Both the position numbers and the translations under genes were made by a program. Under the pieces are notes generated by a model that saw only the letters and a list, made by a program, of their open reading frames with translations, did no database searches and was not told the DNA's origin. Shown piece by piece: positions 1-11,099 of a DNA stretch of 64,000 nucleotides. Source of the DNA: Ixodes scapularis. Lineage: Eukaryota > Arthropoda > Arachnida > Ixodida > Ixodidae. The first letter of the stretch is position 1, and every line of letters begins with the position of its first letter. Location: NCBI RefSeq assembly GCF_016920785.2, contig NW_024609846.1, positions 117,827,473 through 117,891,472 on the forward strand, written 5' to 3'.

Positions 1-1195
1 GTTTCACCAACGAACACACCCATGTAGGATGCTCCAAGCAGAGGCTCGAGGCATGGTGGCAGACTCGACTGAAAAATCGGGGGCATGACCAAGAGGACCA
101 AGCTGACGAAGATGGCCAATAGCCGCTGCCTTACTTTTGGCTGGAGGGGCAAACACTCACTTAAAACGACGGTGTCATGTGAACTGGTTACCTTTGACTG
201 TGCTAAAGTGACAGTTGGCGAACTTTCGACACACGTGCAAACCATTTCTCTTTCGTTGTTGTCTTTGTTTCCTTTCATTTTTCTTTTCTGCTTTTATTGG
301 CGTCTCTTACAAGACCCTCGATACAAAGAGATTGCGCCGCAAATATACATACATACAGGGCTGCCAACACGGAAGTTCAGAAGTTTCCTTGCGGACGCCT
401 GAAACTTTCCTGTTTCTTCCGAAATTTACCTCGCTTGCCCAAATAAATATTTAATAATAAATATTTGTTGTTTTCTACATCACTTTCATTTTCACGATAA
501 GAGATATATTATGTAGCCTTTATGCCTCGCGTACGTTTCTGAAAAATGAGTTTATCTGGCCAAAAGAGTGGTCAAAGCAAATCTAGTGAGGGGACGAGGG
601 GAAGTGTCACCGGGAAATTCAAAGCGACAAATGCAACGCTATCTTCGCGTCATCAGAACATGCTACTAACTTCTTTAGTGCTTTTTATAATAGACAGTTC
701 AAAACAAAGCCTGCAACAAAAGCTAGACTTTTCAAACTGGAACACGTGGAACACGGCACGTAGTAAGTATCATTTCGTGCACGGTACTTCAGAAAATAAT
801 ATAAATCATGGCAAGTCTCTATCTTGAACATGGCGTCTGTATCTCCAGACATCGCAGTATTTCTTGTTGTACTCAAGCTTTCTTTTCCGAGAAGACACAG
901 CGGCGCTCTTAGAAGCTTCCAGTTGACTGGTCCCTTCCTTCATAGTTTTCACTACGGCGATGAAAACTGATTTTGCCGAAGAAAGTTGTTCGAGTGCTCC
1001 TTAGTTTTGGCAGATGGTCACACAGTAAACCGACAAAAGGATGGAGGGAATAACCCAAATGTAGTCAAAGTCACTGAAATTCAATGTTATCTCGAAGGAA
1101 AATCATAACTGACCTATAAATTTCCAGATATATATGGTGTCTAAACTTTCCATCAAACTAGCAAGATGTCCCTTATTCCCACGTAGACCTGAATA
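1..1195. other. No gene recognised
   Basis: AT-rich sequence with short open frames only. None shows a recognisable domain, and no convincing splice-bounded exon was found on either strand. Confidence 0.4.
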
Positions 1196-1874
1196 CTACT
1201 TTAATCTGAGAAATTTCCCTCGGGTTGACAGGCCTGGTACCGCGGACCACGCGAAGCTGTGTTCGCACCCATATTGATCGTGAGAGTACTTCAGCTCAGC
1301 TTGCACGTTGGCAGGCGGAGGCGCGACGTATTGTGCCGAGTGGTTTGCCTTTAAGCTCTCCGGAACCTTTTCACTAGTGGTCGTGGGCCGATCTTTGAGG
1401 ATTTTCTCATATATACTTACGACACTTGAATGACCTAGGTTCTTCACTCTTGACAGCCACCTTGATTGAGCCGATCTTTTTCGGCTTCGTCTCTACCGCT
1501 GCCGATGCTGACACGAACCATGCTCCACCTAGACTTAGTTCGCGGCTGGTTCCATGGGAAATTTGGAAGGCGGCATCGCCTGACTTAGGTTCTTAGCTGC
1601 CTCCAGGAGGTCCAAAGACGATGAGAAAGTCACTGCTTGAAGCCGCAAGATCGCAGCGTGGCTCACCTTCTGAAGTCCCGCAACTTTAAGATCGCACTTT
1701 TGTGAACTCATTTCCTTCATGTATCACTTCTAGGAGAATAAGCTCTTGTCGAAAAAAATAATCAGCGACGGACTCAAGCGGTCTCTGTGTCCGCCGAACC
1801 ATCCTCTCGCAGAGTGCCAGGAAGCTACTGTCGTCATCGGGGAACACCTCTATTTCCGCCCATTTCGACCAGAT

Positions 1875-3286
1875 TAGAGCACTGCACGGGCCGGAATTTC
1901 TAGGCCCGGCCCGACCCGGCCCGGTAGAGACACGTCCCGGGCCCGGCCCGAACCCGACAGAATATTTTATTTCTAGGCACGGCCCGACCCGGCCCGGTAG
2001 AGACACGGCCCGGGCCCGGCCCGAGCCCGATAACATTTTCAAATATAAGCCCGAGCCCAGCCCGAGCCCAGCCCGAGCCGGAAAACTGGGACCGAGTTTT
2101 TTATATCATAAATATGTCGACTTAGAATATGTATTGTCGAGAGAATGGGTGAAATATGCGCATCATTTGCGACAGTCTTTGTACTCATGGCACACCGACA
2201 ATCCTTGAGACAAAAGTGGGGAATTTTTTATTTATGAATTTATTGAAGATATATTGCACTTTTCGTTGTTCTATTCAATTCGTTCAAGAGAAATTTTCTT
2301 CCTACATATTTTTGTGGAGAAACAATAAATTGTCAATGGACTCTCTCTTCAGGCAGGTCCGTCTTGCTTGCATAATGTAGCCCGCCGCGCTAAAGTTCCG
2401 TTCGCTGCTAGCACTTGTAGCAGGGATGCACAGGATGCGTTTGGTTAGAATGGACAGCTTCGGGAATTCTTTCTCGTGCGCTCTCCAGAAGTCACAAAGA
2501 TCAGCCACTCCTGAGCACGAGTAGTCTTTCTTGCCATGTAGATACTCCTCCAATTCGTCGGAGGCTACCTTGTCCTCCTGCGCGTCACACCAGTCTTCAA
2601 ACAAACCCTGGCACCTTCTTTTTGATGCGGGATCTCGAACGTCATCGTTTGTCTCATCTTCATCTTGGGTCATTGCTTCGGTGACACGGGCAAGTAGCTT
2701 TCTGACGTGCGCGTAAACTTAAGGCGCTCGTCCTCGGACAACATGCGAAGTTGGCGGAACTGAGGCCAGAGAAATGTGGCGGTCTTGTGGAGGAGGGAAA
2801 TTTTCATCCTTGTGTCCAGGAAATGACGAGCACGGGACTTGATCTTCTCGATTTCCACTGCCTCTACAGCAGACACCGCCGCACTAGGTTTAAGATGTTT
2901 CTTCAACGCAGAAGCGTAAAGGACAACCAGAGGAAGTGTTGGACGTATTTCCCCTTCGAGCGCATCGGTAGCATCTTTGAAGGGTTGCAGGAACACGATT
3001 AACTCGTTGAGTGTTGTCTTGTTCACGCTTTCCATCAATATATTGTTCCTTGACTCCAGTAGAGCTTCTATCTCCTCGAACTGGAAGCAGACGGACTTTA
3101 GCATGGATACCTTTGAATTTAAATTTACGGCACACGACCCGGGCCGACGCGATTTCAAATTTACGGCACACGACTGACCAGGCACGGCTCGGGCCCTAAA
3201 AAATACGTGGTACCCGGCCCGAGCCCGGCCCGCGGGCCGGGCCGGGCCCGGGCTTTTGGGCCGGCCCGAGCCCGTGCATTGCTCTA
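1875..3286 (-). mobile_element. hAT element, deletion derivative with intact TIRs and 8-bp TSD
   Basis: The element is bounded by terminal inverted repeats starting TAGAGCANTGCACGGGC and by a perfect 8-bp target duplication GACCAGAT at 1867-1874 and 3287-3294, the hAT signature. Both subterminal zones (about 1885-2085 and 3185-3275) are extremely GC-rich and built from variants of CCCGGCCCGAG. The interior encodes only the C-terminal half of a transposase on the minus strand. At 1412 bp it is too short for an autonomous hAT and lacks the N-terminal BED/RNase-H start. It sits inside a gag relic. Confidence 0.9.
2302..3185 (-). pseudogene. hAT transposase, C-terminal half with one frameshift
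   Basis: Two overlapping minus-strand frames join into one hAT transposase C-terminal region. The first (to 2670) has the helical segment with LQPFKDATDALEGE and PTLPLV that precedes the last catalytic block. The second (2302-2673) ends with the hAT dimerisation domain: IPATSASSERNFSAAG, then RRTCLKRESIDNLLFLHKNM and a natural stop. The reading shifts by one base near 2712-2720, just after ERLK, where the other frame continues with VYAHVRKLLARV. Upstream coding sequence, including the N-terminal zinc finger and first catalytic Asp, is absent. It cannot make a working transposase. Confidence 0.85.
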
Positions 3287-3672
3287 GACCAGATTTCCAA
3301 TCGCTACCCGGTCGCTCGATATCACTTGAGAGCCGTCCCGCTCACCTTCGAGGACGCAACCGCGAACGTTATTCCATTGCTCCAACCAGCCTGCGCCGCT
3401 ACCATGTTGACATGTGATACCCAGGACCGCGCAATTTCTCTCATGACACCCGCTGCCGACGACTAGCCAGAAAATGCGGGAATCGACGCCGTCAAGTTCG
3501 GCATCGCGGTCACTGATGCGAAGCCGGGTTGCAACGCTCTCAACTGCACGCTGGCGCGCGGCTCCGCAAGTCTCGCTAGGGTCCGTATGAGCTCACAGGC
3601 TGCGGCCATGGCCGTGCTTTCTCGTCGAGTAAACGGAAACACTGAGCCCCATCTCCTCGGTAGTGGAAACAC

Positions 3673-4439
3673 TGAAGGTGCACCACCGCCCGTGAAGAAG
3701 ACTCACTTTCGCCGGCGTGAACCTGGCTGTTGTAGCCACCACTGCTCCGGGGACGTCCAGCGGTAATCCCACTTTTGAATGTTAAAGATTTCGAAGTAAT
3801 ATCATCGAACGCTCATAAACAAAGTGATTTTCTTAAAGAGAATAAAAGTTTTGGTCGATCAAGCCGACGCCGTCTTTTCTTCCCTGGTTGCCAAACGAGG
3901 ATTAGCTTTTCGCCGCACATGGCGGTCTACTCGACAGACCGCTAAGTTCTATCAATTTCCTTAATCACGATCCCCTGCGGGATAGTAGAGAGCCGTAAAC
4001 CTATGTTGACCGTCATAACGCGGCTAAGTTCTTTTTTTTTTTTTTGTTTTTTTTTGCAAATTAGTACATAACGTGGCTGGAAAGAAAAGCTTCAATTTCT
4101 ATGGCTGAAACATGCTCACGCGTCGATTTCGAATCGTTTAATCATTGATCGAATCGCTCCGGCTTTGAGCCCATCTTGGCTTCGCTATTTACAGTTCTAG
4201 ACAAAGGACAGAATCGTCGACACGCGATCTGCAATTAAAACTTTACAAATATCTGCAAGCCGGGGGAGCTGCCTTCGATCGTTCCCTGCAATGGCCCTGT
4301 TTCGGGTGTCCTTGTTCACATTATTTATTATTTTATTTAGAAATACTGCTAATCTCACATGGAGATTATAGCAGGCGGGACACAAACATAATGAAACATA
4401 ATACACAAGGTCAATTATGCAGGCACTCACATCCTCCAC
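3673..4439. other. No gene recognised
   Basis: Holds a poly-T tract at about 4031-4056 and otherwise unremarkable sequence. No domain or splice-bounded exon was recognised. Confidence 0.4.
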
Positions 4440-5900
4440 CACACAGTTGCAAAACAGAATAAATTATACTAAACGCGCGACAAACAAATCAAGAGTTCCT
4501 AAGTCCACAGTCTCTCGAGGAAGCCCGTTCCACTCCTCCACAGTGCACAGAAAAAACGAAAAATTGAAATAATTATTCTGAGGCATTAATGGAACTATGA
4601 ATAGACTATATTTTTGTCTTGTAGAATAGCCTTCTATTGTGAAAAAGTTATGTAGTCATGCATATTAATTTTAAAATGCCCATGAATAATCTGACATAAA
4701 AAATTTAATCTGCACACTCGATTTCTTTCTTTCGTTCACTGGAGGCCAACTATTTCAACAAGACTGTGTATTGATGTCCTCCCATAGGTATTAAAAATAA
4801 ACCTAGCAGCTTTGTTTTGAATTCTGTCTAGTTTCGCCAAATTTAACTTTGTAAATGGGCCCCCAGATGACGTTACCGCATACTAATACAGGCCGAATAA
4901 TAGTTTTATAAGCGAGTAATTTTGTTTCAGAGGTGGAGTATTTGCATATTCTAGCAGAGGTGGTTGGTAATCCAGATCCCCAAATATTTGTATTCTGATT
5001 CCAGAAACTTCTATTAGATTGTGGCTTCCTATGTTATATTTAATCTGGGGGGACCTTTTTTTGTGAGTAACAGAGATAAAAACAATTTTTTCATAATTTA
5101 TGCACATCTGCCGAGAGCTACACCAGTTATTAATCATACCTAGATCTTCACTTAACTTATACTGATCACTAGAACAATTCACCTTGTAATAAACTGCACA
5201 ATCGTCAGTATAGAGCGTTAGTTTTATGGAAATAATATTCACAGTGTCGTTAATAAGTAAAAACAAAAGATGCCCCAGAACTGATCCTTGGGGAATTCCC
5301 GAGTCAACAGTCACCCTATCCGAAGCAGCCTTGCTAAAACCCACATACTGTGGTCTATTAGAGAGGTACGCCACAGTCCATTACACTAGTTGATTACTTC
5401 TTAAGATTTCTTGAAATCTGGTTCCTAGCTTGCTATACGAGACTTTGACAAAGGCCTTCGCAAAATCTAAAAAAAAGTAAAATAAAGTCAATTTGACCGC
5501 TTTTATTTATGGATGACGCAAAATCATGTGTCATTTTCACTAACTGTGTGATTGTGGAATAACCACACCCGAAACCGTGTTGCCTTTGGGTTAGAACCGT
5601 ATTTTTTTTTTTCATGAAACTGAAAAAAATATGGGTTGAATAACATGTTCGAGTAGCTTGGACGACGTGAAAGTAAGAGAAATTGGTTTATAGTTGGCAT
5701 CGAGATGCTTATTTCCAGATTTATGTAAAGGTCTAATTTTTGCCGTTTTCCAGTCCTCAGGGAGAGAGCCTTCACACTAAGATTTTTTTTTATAAATGAG
5801 AAATAAAAACCTAAATACCCATTGTGCGTTCCGCCTAAAAATGCATTAGGCAAATCAGGTCCCATAGATTCATTTTCGTTCAGATTCAGTAACATAATCA
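4440..5900 (-). mobile_element. Non-LTR retrotransposon (LINE) fragment, reverse transcriptase, decayed
   Basis: On the minus strand, pieces of one reverse transcriptase follow in order over several frames. A PISLTFTSSKLLEHV-like segment lies near 5650-5700, QRQHGFGCGYSTITQL near 5560, DSGIPQGSVLGHLLF near 5290, and the catalytic box as YTDDC instead of YADD near 5210. A C-terminal stretch WGPFTKLNLAKLDRIQNKAA lies near 4860-4800, with EEWNGLPRETVDLGTLD near 4530-4480. Several frameshifts and stops separate them. The order and motifs fit a jockey/CR1-like LINE, 5' truncated; the exact clade cannot be set by eye. Confidence 0.8.
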
Positions 5901-5934
5901 AAATCCCGCTTCAATTTTAACGATCTGCCGGAGT

Positions 5935-7440
5935 CGTGAGTTTTGTAGTGTCCTGTTTGGACAGGCCTTTAGCCGCCCGCCGCCGCCGCTGACATTCTCG
6001 CTGCCGTTCTTGCCGACGGCACACGCACGACGGGACCGGCCCCCGGCGGAAAGTAGACACGCGCGACGGGACTGCCACCCTGGGACAACGGAAGGAAACT
6101 AGGCACGCAAGCGCTTGGAAGGACTACAAAGAGAGGGCGGTGCGGGTTTATGTTTACGCACATAAAAAATCCACGGAACTCTTACCATGTACACCTTCGC
6201 TGTAAAATGAAGCTTGTTGTTGGGATGAAATTCCCATAAATATTTTACCTTTTTTTTTAAAGTTTCTTTGTAATGAGTGACCAGAATGCTGCTGACGTCG
6301 ATCACCCTGTTTATGCAGGTACGCGAAGCTCGGTAACGTCCTCATTGCCTTCTATTCCAGTGGGGCTAGGAACCAAGCAGAACTCAATAGTGAGTACTTT
6401 TTGAAGCACTGATAACTTTCTCGCAGAGTTGGGTAACCAATGGGTGCTTCCATATAGTCAGGGGGTTCAGAGCAAGAAGTAAACTAAATTAGTCAAAAAA
6501 AAAATACAAATCTTATACAGATCTCATGTATTTATGTCTGATTATGTGGTTAAGAGCCACGATCGACCAGGTTAGCTCAACTTGCGCACTACAAATTTGC
6601 AATATTGAAATAGACATTAAATGTCCTTAATAATCTCGAAAATACTACTGTAAACAACATTAAAAATCTGGGCGGATGTTGAGCAACATTATCTTGCAGT
6701 CTCAGTTTCGATAGGTGTTCTGGCCAGTGCATTGCGTCGCGTTTTGATGGTGAAATAATGCTTCGTGCTCGGCTTGTGTTGTCTTCTTCGCCGCCTGCCG
6801 TAAACCCTGGGAAGTTTCTTGTCCGTATATTGTACACCAAAAGAGCTACGCGTTGTAATTTTACAAGAAAAAAACCGACCTGGGAAATGCACCTTTGACG
6901 AAAAGTTTAGAATACTACATGCAGGCGTCGAATTTTTCGTCCATTTCTGATCGAGCATGGTGACTTGGAACACCCAATATATTGGGGCTTTACCTCAAAA
7001 AATACCCGCGGCTGTTCGTTTCCCACAGATTTTCTAGGGCGACACCCCCAAAAATCGTTTTAAGGCGCCTCTTCAAAGTATCTCTTCGTCTCATCCTATT
7101 GAGTCCCAAACAGAACTTCCACGTAATGTATTTGACCGTGTGTCGCAGGCATTACATTCCGTTTGATGTATTGAGTAACAACGATGTCTGTACCACGAGC
7201 GTGGAGGCTTAACTAAATGGGCACTTTCCTAGAACCCCTTTTCGTTGGCGCAGAGGCTCTCCTAACGCAGCGGCGAAAGCTTGAGGTAGGTTTGGCTTCC
7301 TTAGTTGCCCTACTTGTCCTTCCTCCTGCGCGAGTCATCTGTTCGCAGTTTACTTGAAATGAACAGCGTCTGTATGGCGTTGGAGCGGCGCGCTATGTTT
7401 GTGCTGGAAAAGATAGCACTAGAGTAAAATAGAATATATT
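5935..7440. other. No gene recognised
   Basis: A GC-rich patch at about 5975-6130 is followed by AT-rich sequence. No recognisable coding exon, tRNA or clear transposon end was found. Confidence 0.35.
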
Positions 7441-7467
7441 TATATAAATATATATTTTCCTTAGACT

Positions 7468-7615
7468 ATTGTTGCACTGCAAACAATCACTGCACTCAAA
7501 AGCAATCATTGCTCTTAAAATTATTATTGCACTAAAAACGATCATTGCACTAAAACGACAATTGCACTAAAAACAAACATTGCAATTAGAAACAGTCATT
7601 GCACTGAAAACAGTG
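7468..7615. repeat. Minisatellite, about 18-bp unit, roughly 8 diverged copies
   Basis: The core CATTGCACTAAAAA recurs every 17-19 bases with substitutions (for example ATCACTGCACTCAAAAG, then ATCATTGCACTAAAA). An AT-only stretch with palindromic character (7433-7458) precedes it. Confidence 0.85.
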
Positions 7616-8159
7616 GCTTGAATGAGAAGCAGCTAACTACAGTAATGGATCAGGTCCACCTGTTTGCGTATTCGATGTTTTACGCGAGGCTTTTGTTTCT
7701 TATATTTAGAAACTGCCCCCCCCCCCTAATCAAAGGAAAAAAGCAAACAAAAACGACGGCCAACATTAGGCAGTGTCGCGAACATTCTTTATACCAGTTT
7801 ATTCATTTACTAAGCTCATAGCACGGGCTTGTACAGGTTCATCCCGTGCGTTTTTCCCTAATGCCGGTGAGAACAGATACCGCCGATGCACATCCATCGC
7901 ACGTGTAGCTCCTGGACGTAATTATGGCGAGGCTGCCAGCTCCACACTTGTCCTTCACGCCTGGATGAGAAGAAAAACGTCGGTTATAAAATGGATAGCG
8001 ACCTTTATTTACAAAGTTCCACAATGGATGGAATGTGGAAGTAGCGACCGTGAATATTTGTTTAGAACACACTAAACAGTCGTTTTGGGGGAGGGAAGGC
8101 GAACCCATTGTTCATCAGTGTCGCCGCCAAACCTAACGAAAAAACTTAACTGGTGTTTG

Positions 8160-8291
8160 TAGTCGGCGACAAGCTAGGAATGCAGCCTCATACACGCGCT
8201 CGTTGCCTTTCCAGGCTTTGGTGACGCGTGCGTCGAGGTGTTATCTGGAAGCGGAGCACCTATTGCGTTTTTAACCTCTCACCGACTATAT
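8160..8291. mobile_element. Degenerate TA-target MITE (TAGTCGG-GACA ends)
   Basis: The left end reads TAGTCGGCGACA and the right end CTCACCGACTATA, an inverted pair resembling the better preserved element at 13956-14262. The interior is unlike that copy, so this is a relative or a decayed member. Confidence 0.45.
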
Positions 8292-8293
8292 AT

Positions 8294-8366
8294 CACGTGA
8301 CGTCAATTTTCCCACTTAATTTGGCTGGGGAATTGAATTAGTGTAGAGCGCACGTGACGTCAATTT
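8294..8366. repeat. Repeated CACGTGACGTCAATT motif
   Basis: CACGTGACGTCAATTTYC occurs twice (8294 and 8351), joining an E-box (CACGTG) to a CRE-type TGACGTCA core. The same motif recurs at 42975-42989 in a GC-rich tandem region, so it belongs to a dispersed repeat and is not necessarily a promoter. Confidence 0.6.
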
Positions 8367-8741
8367 CCGTGCTAAACTTAACGGAGACTTGCACGGACTG
8401 ACGGACGGACAAGTCCCCGAGATTAGAGGGCTCCGTTAGAAGGCGTTCCCTGCTTTAGAGCCATCTGGTATCACTCCGCGGTGGTGGCGCCGCCAGGGTC
8501 TTCGTTTCACCTCCACTCGAGTAGAACGGTGTACGGACGAAGCACGGCGTTGCCTGCGGTAGTTTGGGGGTTTCTGGTGAAAACGCGCCTTGATTCTAAC
8601 TCCCCGTACAAATGAAACATACCAGCATACCTTTAAACGTTTCAACACCGTTAGGGAATGTAAAACGAGAGCTTCCTTCGTTTCTTTCACCCGTCCGGTT
8701 CGTCAACTATACTCCGTTCACCCTTGAGCTGATACTGCAGC

Positions 8742-9015
8742 CAATGGGTGCGTTCAGTAGCGGCCCCGGAGTAAAGGAGTCACTGACTCCTTCCACTGGA
8801 CTGCCAAAAGTCACTTTCGGTGCACGTAACTCCGGGGCTTCGGAGTAAAGCTCCGAAGCACCGAGACCGAAGTCGGTGCACGTAGAGTCAAAGGAGTTAA
8901 AGATGACGTCATTTCCTGACTGGTGACGATTTCCGGCGAGAAAATCCAAAGAGCTCTGACTCGATCGAGTCACTCTGTTCGGAGGCAAGGGAGGCGCTAC
9001 TGAACGCGCCCAATG
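8742..9015. mobile_element. MITE with inverted ends around GCGTTCAGTAGCG
   Basis: The left end CAATGGGTGCGTTCAGTAGC is matched inverted at the right end (CATTGGGCGCGTTCAGTAGC on the minus strand). The interior has GGAGTCACTGACTCC-like short inverted motifs and no coding capacity. No clear target duplication was found, so the superfamily is open. Confidence 0.7.
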
Positions 9016-9086
9016 CAACCAGCACGCAATCGCAGTTGGATTGTGCCGCGTTCAAGCCCATTCCAACTGAGAAAGATGGCGGCGCC

Positions 9087-9130
9087 CTGAGACAGGACTT
9101 ACACACACACGCTTGTAAGTCCGGTCTCAG
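9087..9130. repeat. Hairpin, 17-bp arms
   Basis: Arms CTGAGACAGGACTTACA (9087-9103) and its inverse with one mismatch (9114-9130) enclose a 10-base CA-rich loop. Confidence 0.8.
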
Positions 9131-10650
9131 GACCGATGCTACGCTGCGATTAGGTAATTCAAGCGACATGAAAACTACGTCGTCGTCACGGCGCTTGTCG
9201 TCTTTGTGCGTTTTAAACAGCCGGTTAAACCAATCGCGCTCAGATGTAGCGCAGGATAGCGGAGCATTCACTGTTGTGCGTGATCAGTTTAGGCGGTGAT
9301 CATTACGTTGCCTTTTGGCGCTAAAGCTTAATTGGGCCCACAGGATCGTGACGTCAGCAGCGCTCGGACTCAAGTGAAACGGAGCATAGGACAACTCGGT
9401 TGCAAAAGCTCGCCCTTCAGAACGCGAACCCCCTGCGTACAGCGGAACCGAATCACTGGGACCCTTATTAGTTTAAAACAGCGCCGCTCTTTGGCGGTAT
9501 GTCCGTTCCGTTAGTCTGTTTGCAGTTCGTTGAACAGTTGGCGGTACGCAGTTTGTTTCGAGAAAAATGGAGCGAGCGAAAGTTCGCTTGACAGACATAT
9601 GCGAGATTTTTTTCCTGTTCTTTTTGCTTCCATTTCCGTCCAGGTTTGTGTAGTTGCCGGAGTGGCCGTGGCGGCTAAAACGACGGCGACGGCAGCGATG
9701 GCATACGGTTCTGTTTTGAAGTACGGGTTGGAGCCAGTTCTCCAAACATTTAATGGGAAATTCCCAACTGAGCTTCTCTTTTTCTTATATTTACGTTGAT
9801 TTTTATTTATTGATGCCCACCAACAGCATCACGCCTTCCCGGTTGTGCATCCAAACACTAACAAAGGAACTTACAGACAAAAAATAGCGTTGTACACTCA
9901 AAATACCGAATGAAGAAACACAGAAAACAAACTCACACATCATTTTATAGTTCTGGCGCTACCAGGTTTTTTTAAAACAGCTTACATTCATTAACGTGTC
10001 AATCGAAGGTGTCGAAATACTCTTAAACTAAACTTCTATTCGAGTGAGAGGCGAAAGCTGGGAGCGCCCACCAACATGAAACAGTTCCATTGACCTCAAA
10101 TAGCGAGAAGGCAAACAAATGCTTTTGGTGAGTAATACACTCTAGCGTGACACATTGCCGTTTCAAATTTGGGCAAAATCAAGAAATCATGGAGATCTCT
10201 TCTTTCGGAAAATGTTTTCATAACCATTTTACTCATTTGGTCATAAATTAAATGAATAAAAACTGTCTAGACGCTTTCACTGCTGAAAAATTATGTGAAT
10301 TCCATGCCGCAGAAGCTAATTAAAAACTTGAGCGGACAAAGCAATTTAGCATTAAAATCGCAGATTTTGATTTGATTTTAAACTCTCACGTAATTCATGA
10401 CGCCATGCCGAGCATCCTCAATGATGAGACCACCCCAGCATTAACGAGAGTGCCCATTCAAGGGGCGGAATCTCATAACACTCCAAGGCCCCGTACGACA
10501 GATGTTCTTTCTATTTCAGGCATCGGGGACATGTAAGGGTACTTAATTTTTTCTACTGAATGTGATAACGTTAGTTTTTTTTTATTTAGTTTAAGACAAT
10601 TATTTGAGAACCACAGTTTCACCACGGTAATATCAATCTCACAGTGGGCT
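9131..10650. other. No gene recognised
   Basis: Short open frames only, without domain similarity. No splice-bounded exon was judged convincing. Confidence 0.35.
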
Positions 10651-10670
10651 TCTATCTTGTGGAATATTTT

Positions 10671-11097
10671 TTACATTTCAAGCATACGGCAGCAATTGAG
10701 GAAACATAACAAAATCAAAGAGATCATTTTCAAATGTATTGTGCAAAAGAGTACCAAAGTTATATCCCTGATAGACTCCAGAGGTTGACGTGTACGGGAC
10801 CGACAAGGCTTCCCGTATGCCAACAAAGTTTGAGCACTCCGGAAAATAAGTTTAGGACCATTACATATGTTCCCATCAGTTAAGCCATATTCAGACTTCT
10901 TAACTAGAAGCAATTTATGGTTCACTTTATCAAATGTTTCAGTCATGTCTAAACACAGTGATCAATTTGCCCTCGTGCTCAAAGATACGAGCACAGAACT
11001 GTATAAACTGACAAAAATTACGCTCTACCGAGAGGCCCTGCATAAAGACATGTTGCGCCGAATTAATTTTGTGCTCAATGAAGCGATACAAGCCTGA
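10671..11097 (-). mobile_element. LINE reverse transcriptase fragment
   Basis: The minus strand holds a short RT piece with stops: YRFIEHKINSAQHVFMQGLS near 11095-11035 and FDKVNHKLLL near 10940, where the usual AFDKV-HxLLL block is expected. A PLES-like remnant lies near 10780 in place of the GVPQGS turn. Both ends are truncated. It is a separate insertion from the LINE at 4.4-5.9 kb. Confidence 0.7.
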
Positions 11098-11099
11098 GA

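Larger units (their letters stand above)
1196..3672 (-). pseudogene. Ty3/gypsy-type gag relic, split by a hAT insertion
   Basis: The minus strand reads as a decayed retrotransposon Gag. Upstream of the insertion (3287-3672) are an IPAFSG-like segment and a stretch ending in TALK, then YR, where a stop codon replaces the expected Trp. Downstream (1535-1866) are the motifs WSKW, FPDD, an RRTQRPLESVADY stretch typical of the retrotransposon-gag domain (R-x-Q-x3-ES-x-x-Y), and a helical tail around AAKNL. When the hAT element and one 8-bp target copy are disregarded, both halves lie in one frame with two in-frame stops. The part below about 1450 may be the decayed nucleocapsid end, but no intact CCHC knuckle is visible. 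No LTRs or pol were found. The stops and lack of pol mark it as dead. The Gag assignment rests on motif pattern only. Confidence 0.55.

Noticed and set aside
85..402. 105-codon plus-strand frame
   Set aside because: Composition is that of AT-rich non-coding sequence, the hydrophobic part comes from T-rich repeats, and no homology cue is visible.
7468..7615. CRISPR array
   Set aside because: Units are contiguous diverged tandem repeats without spacers, and the window is eukaryotic.
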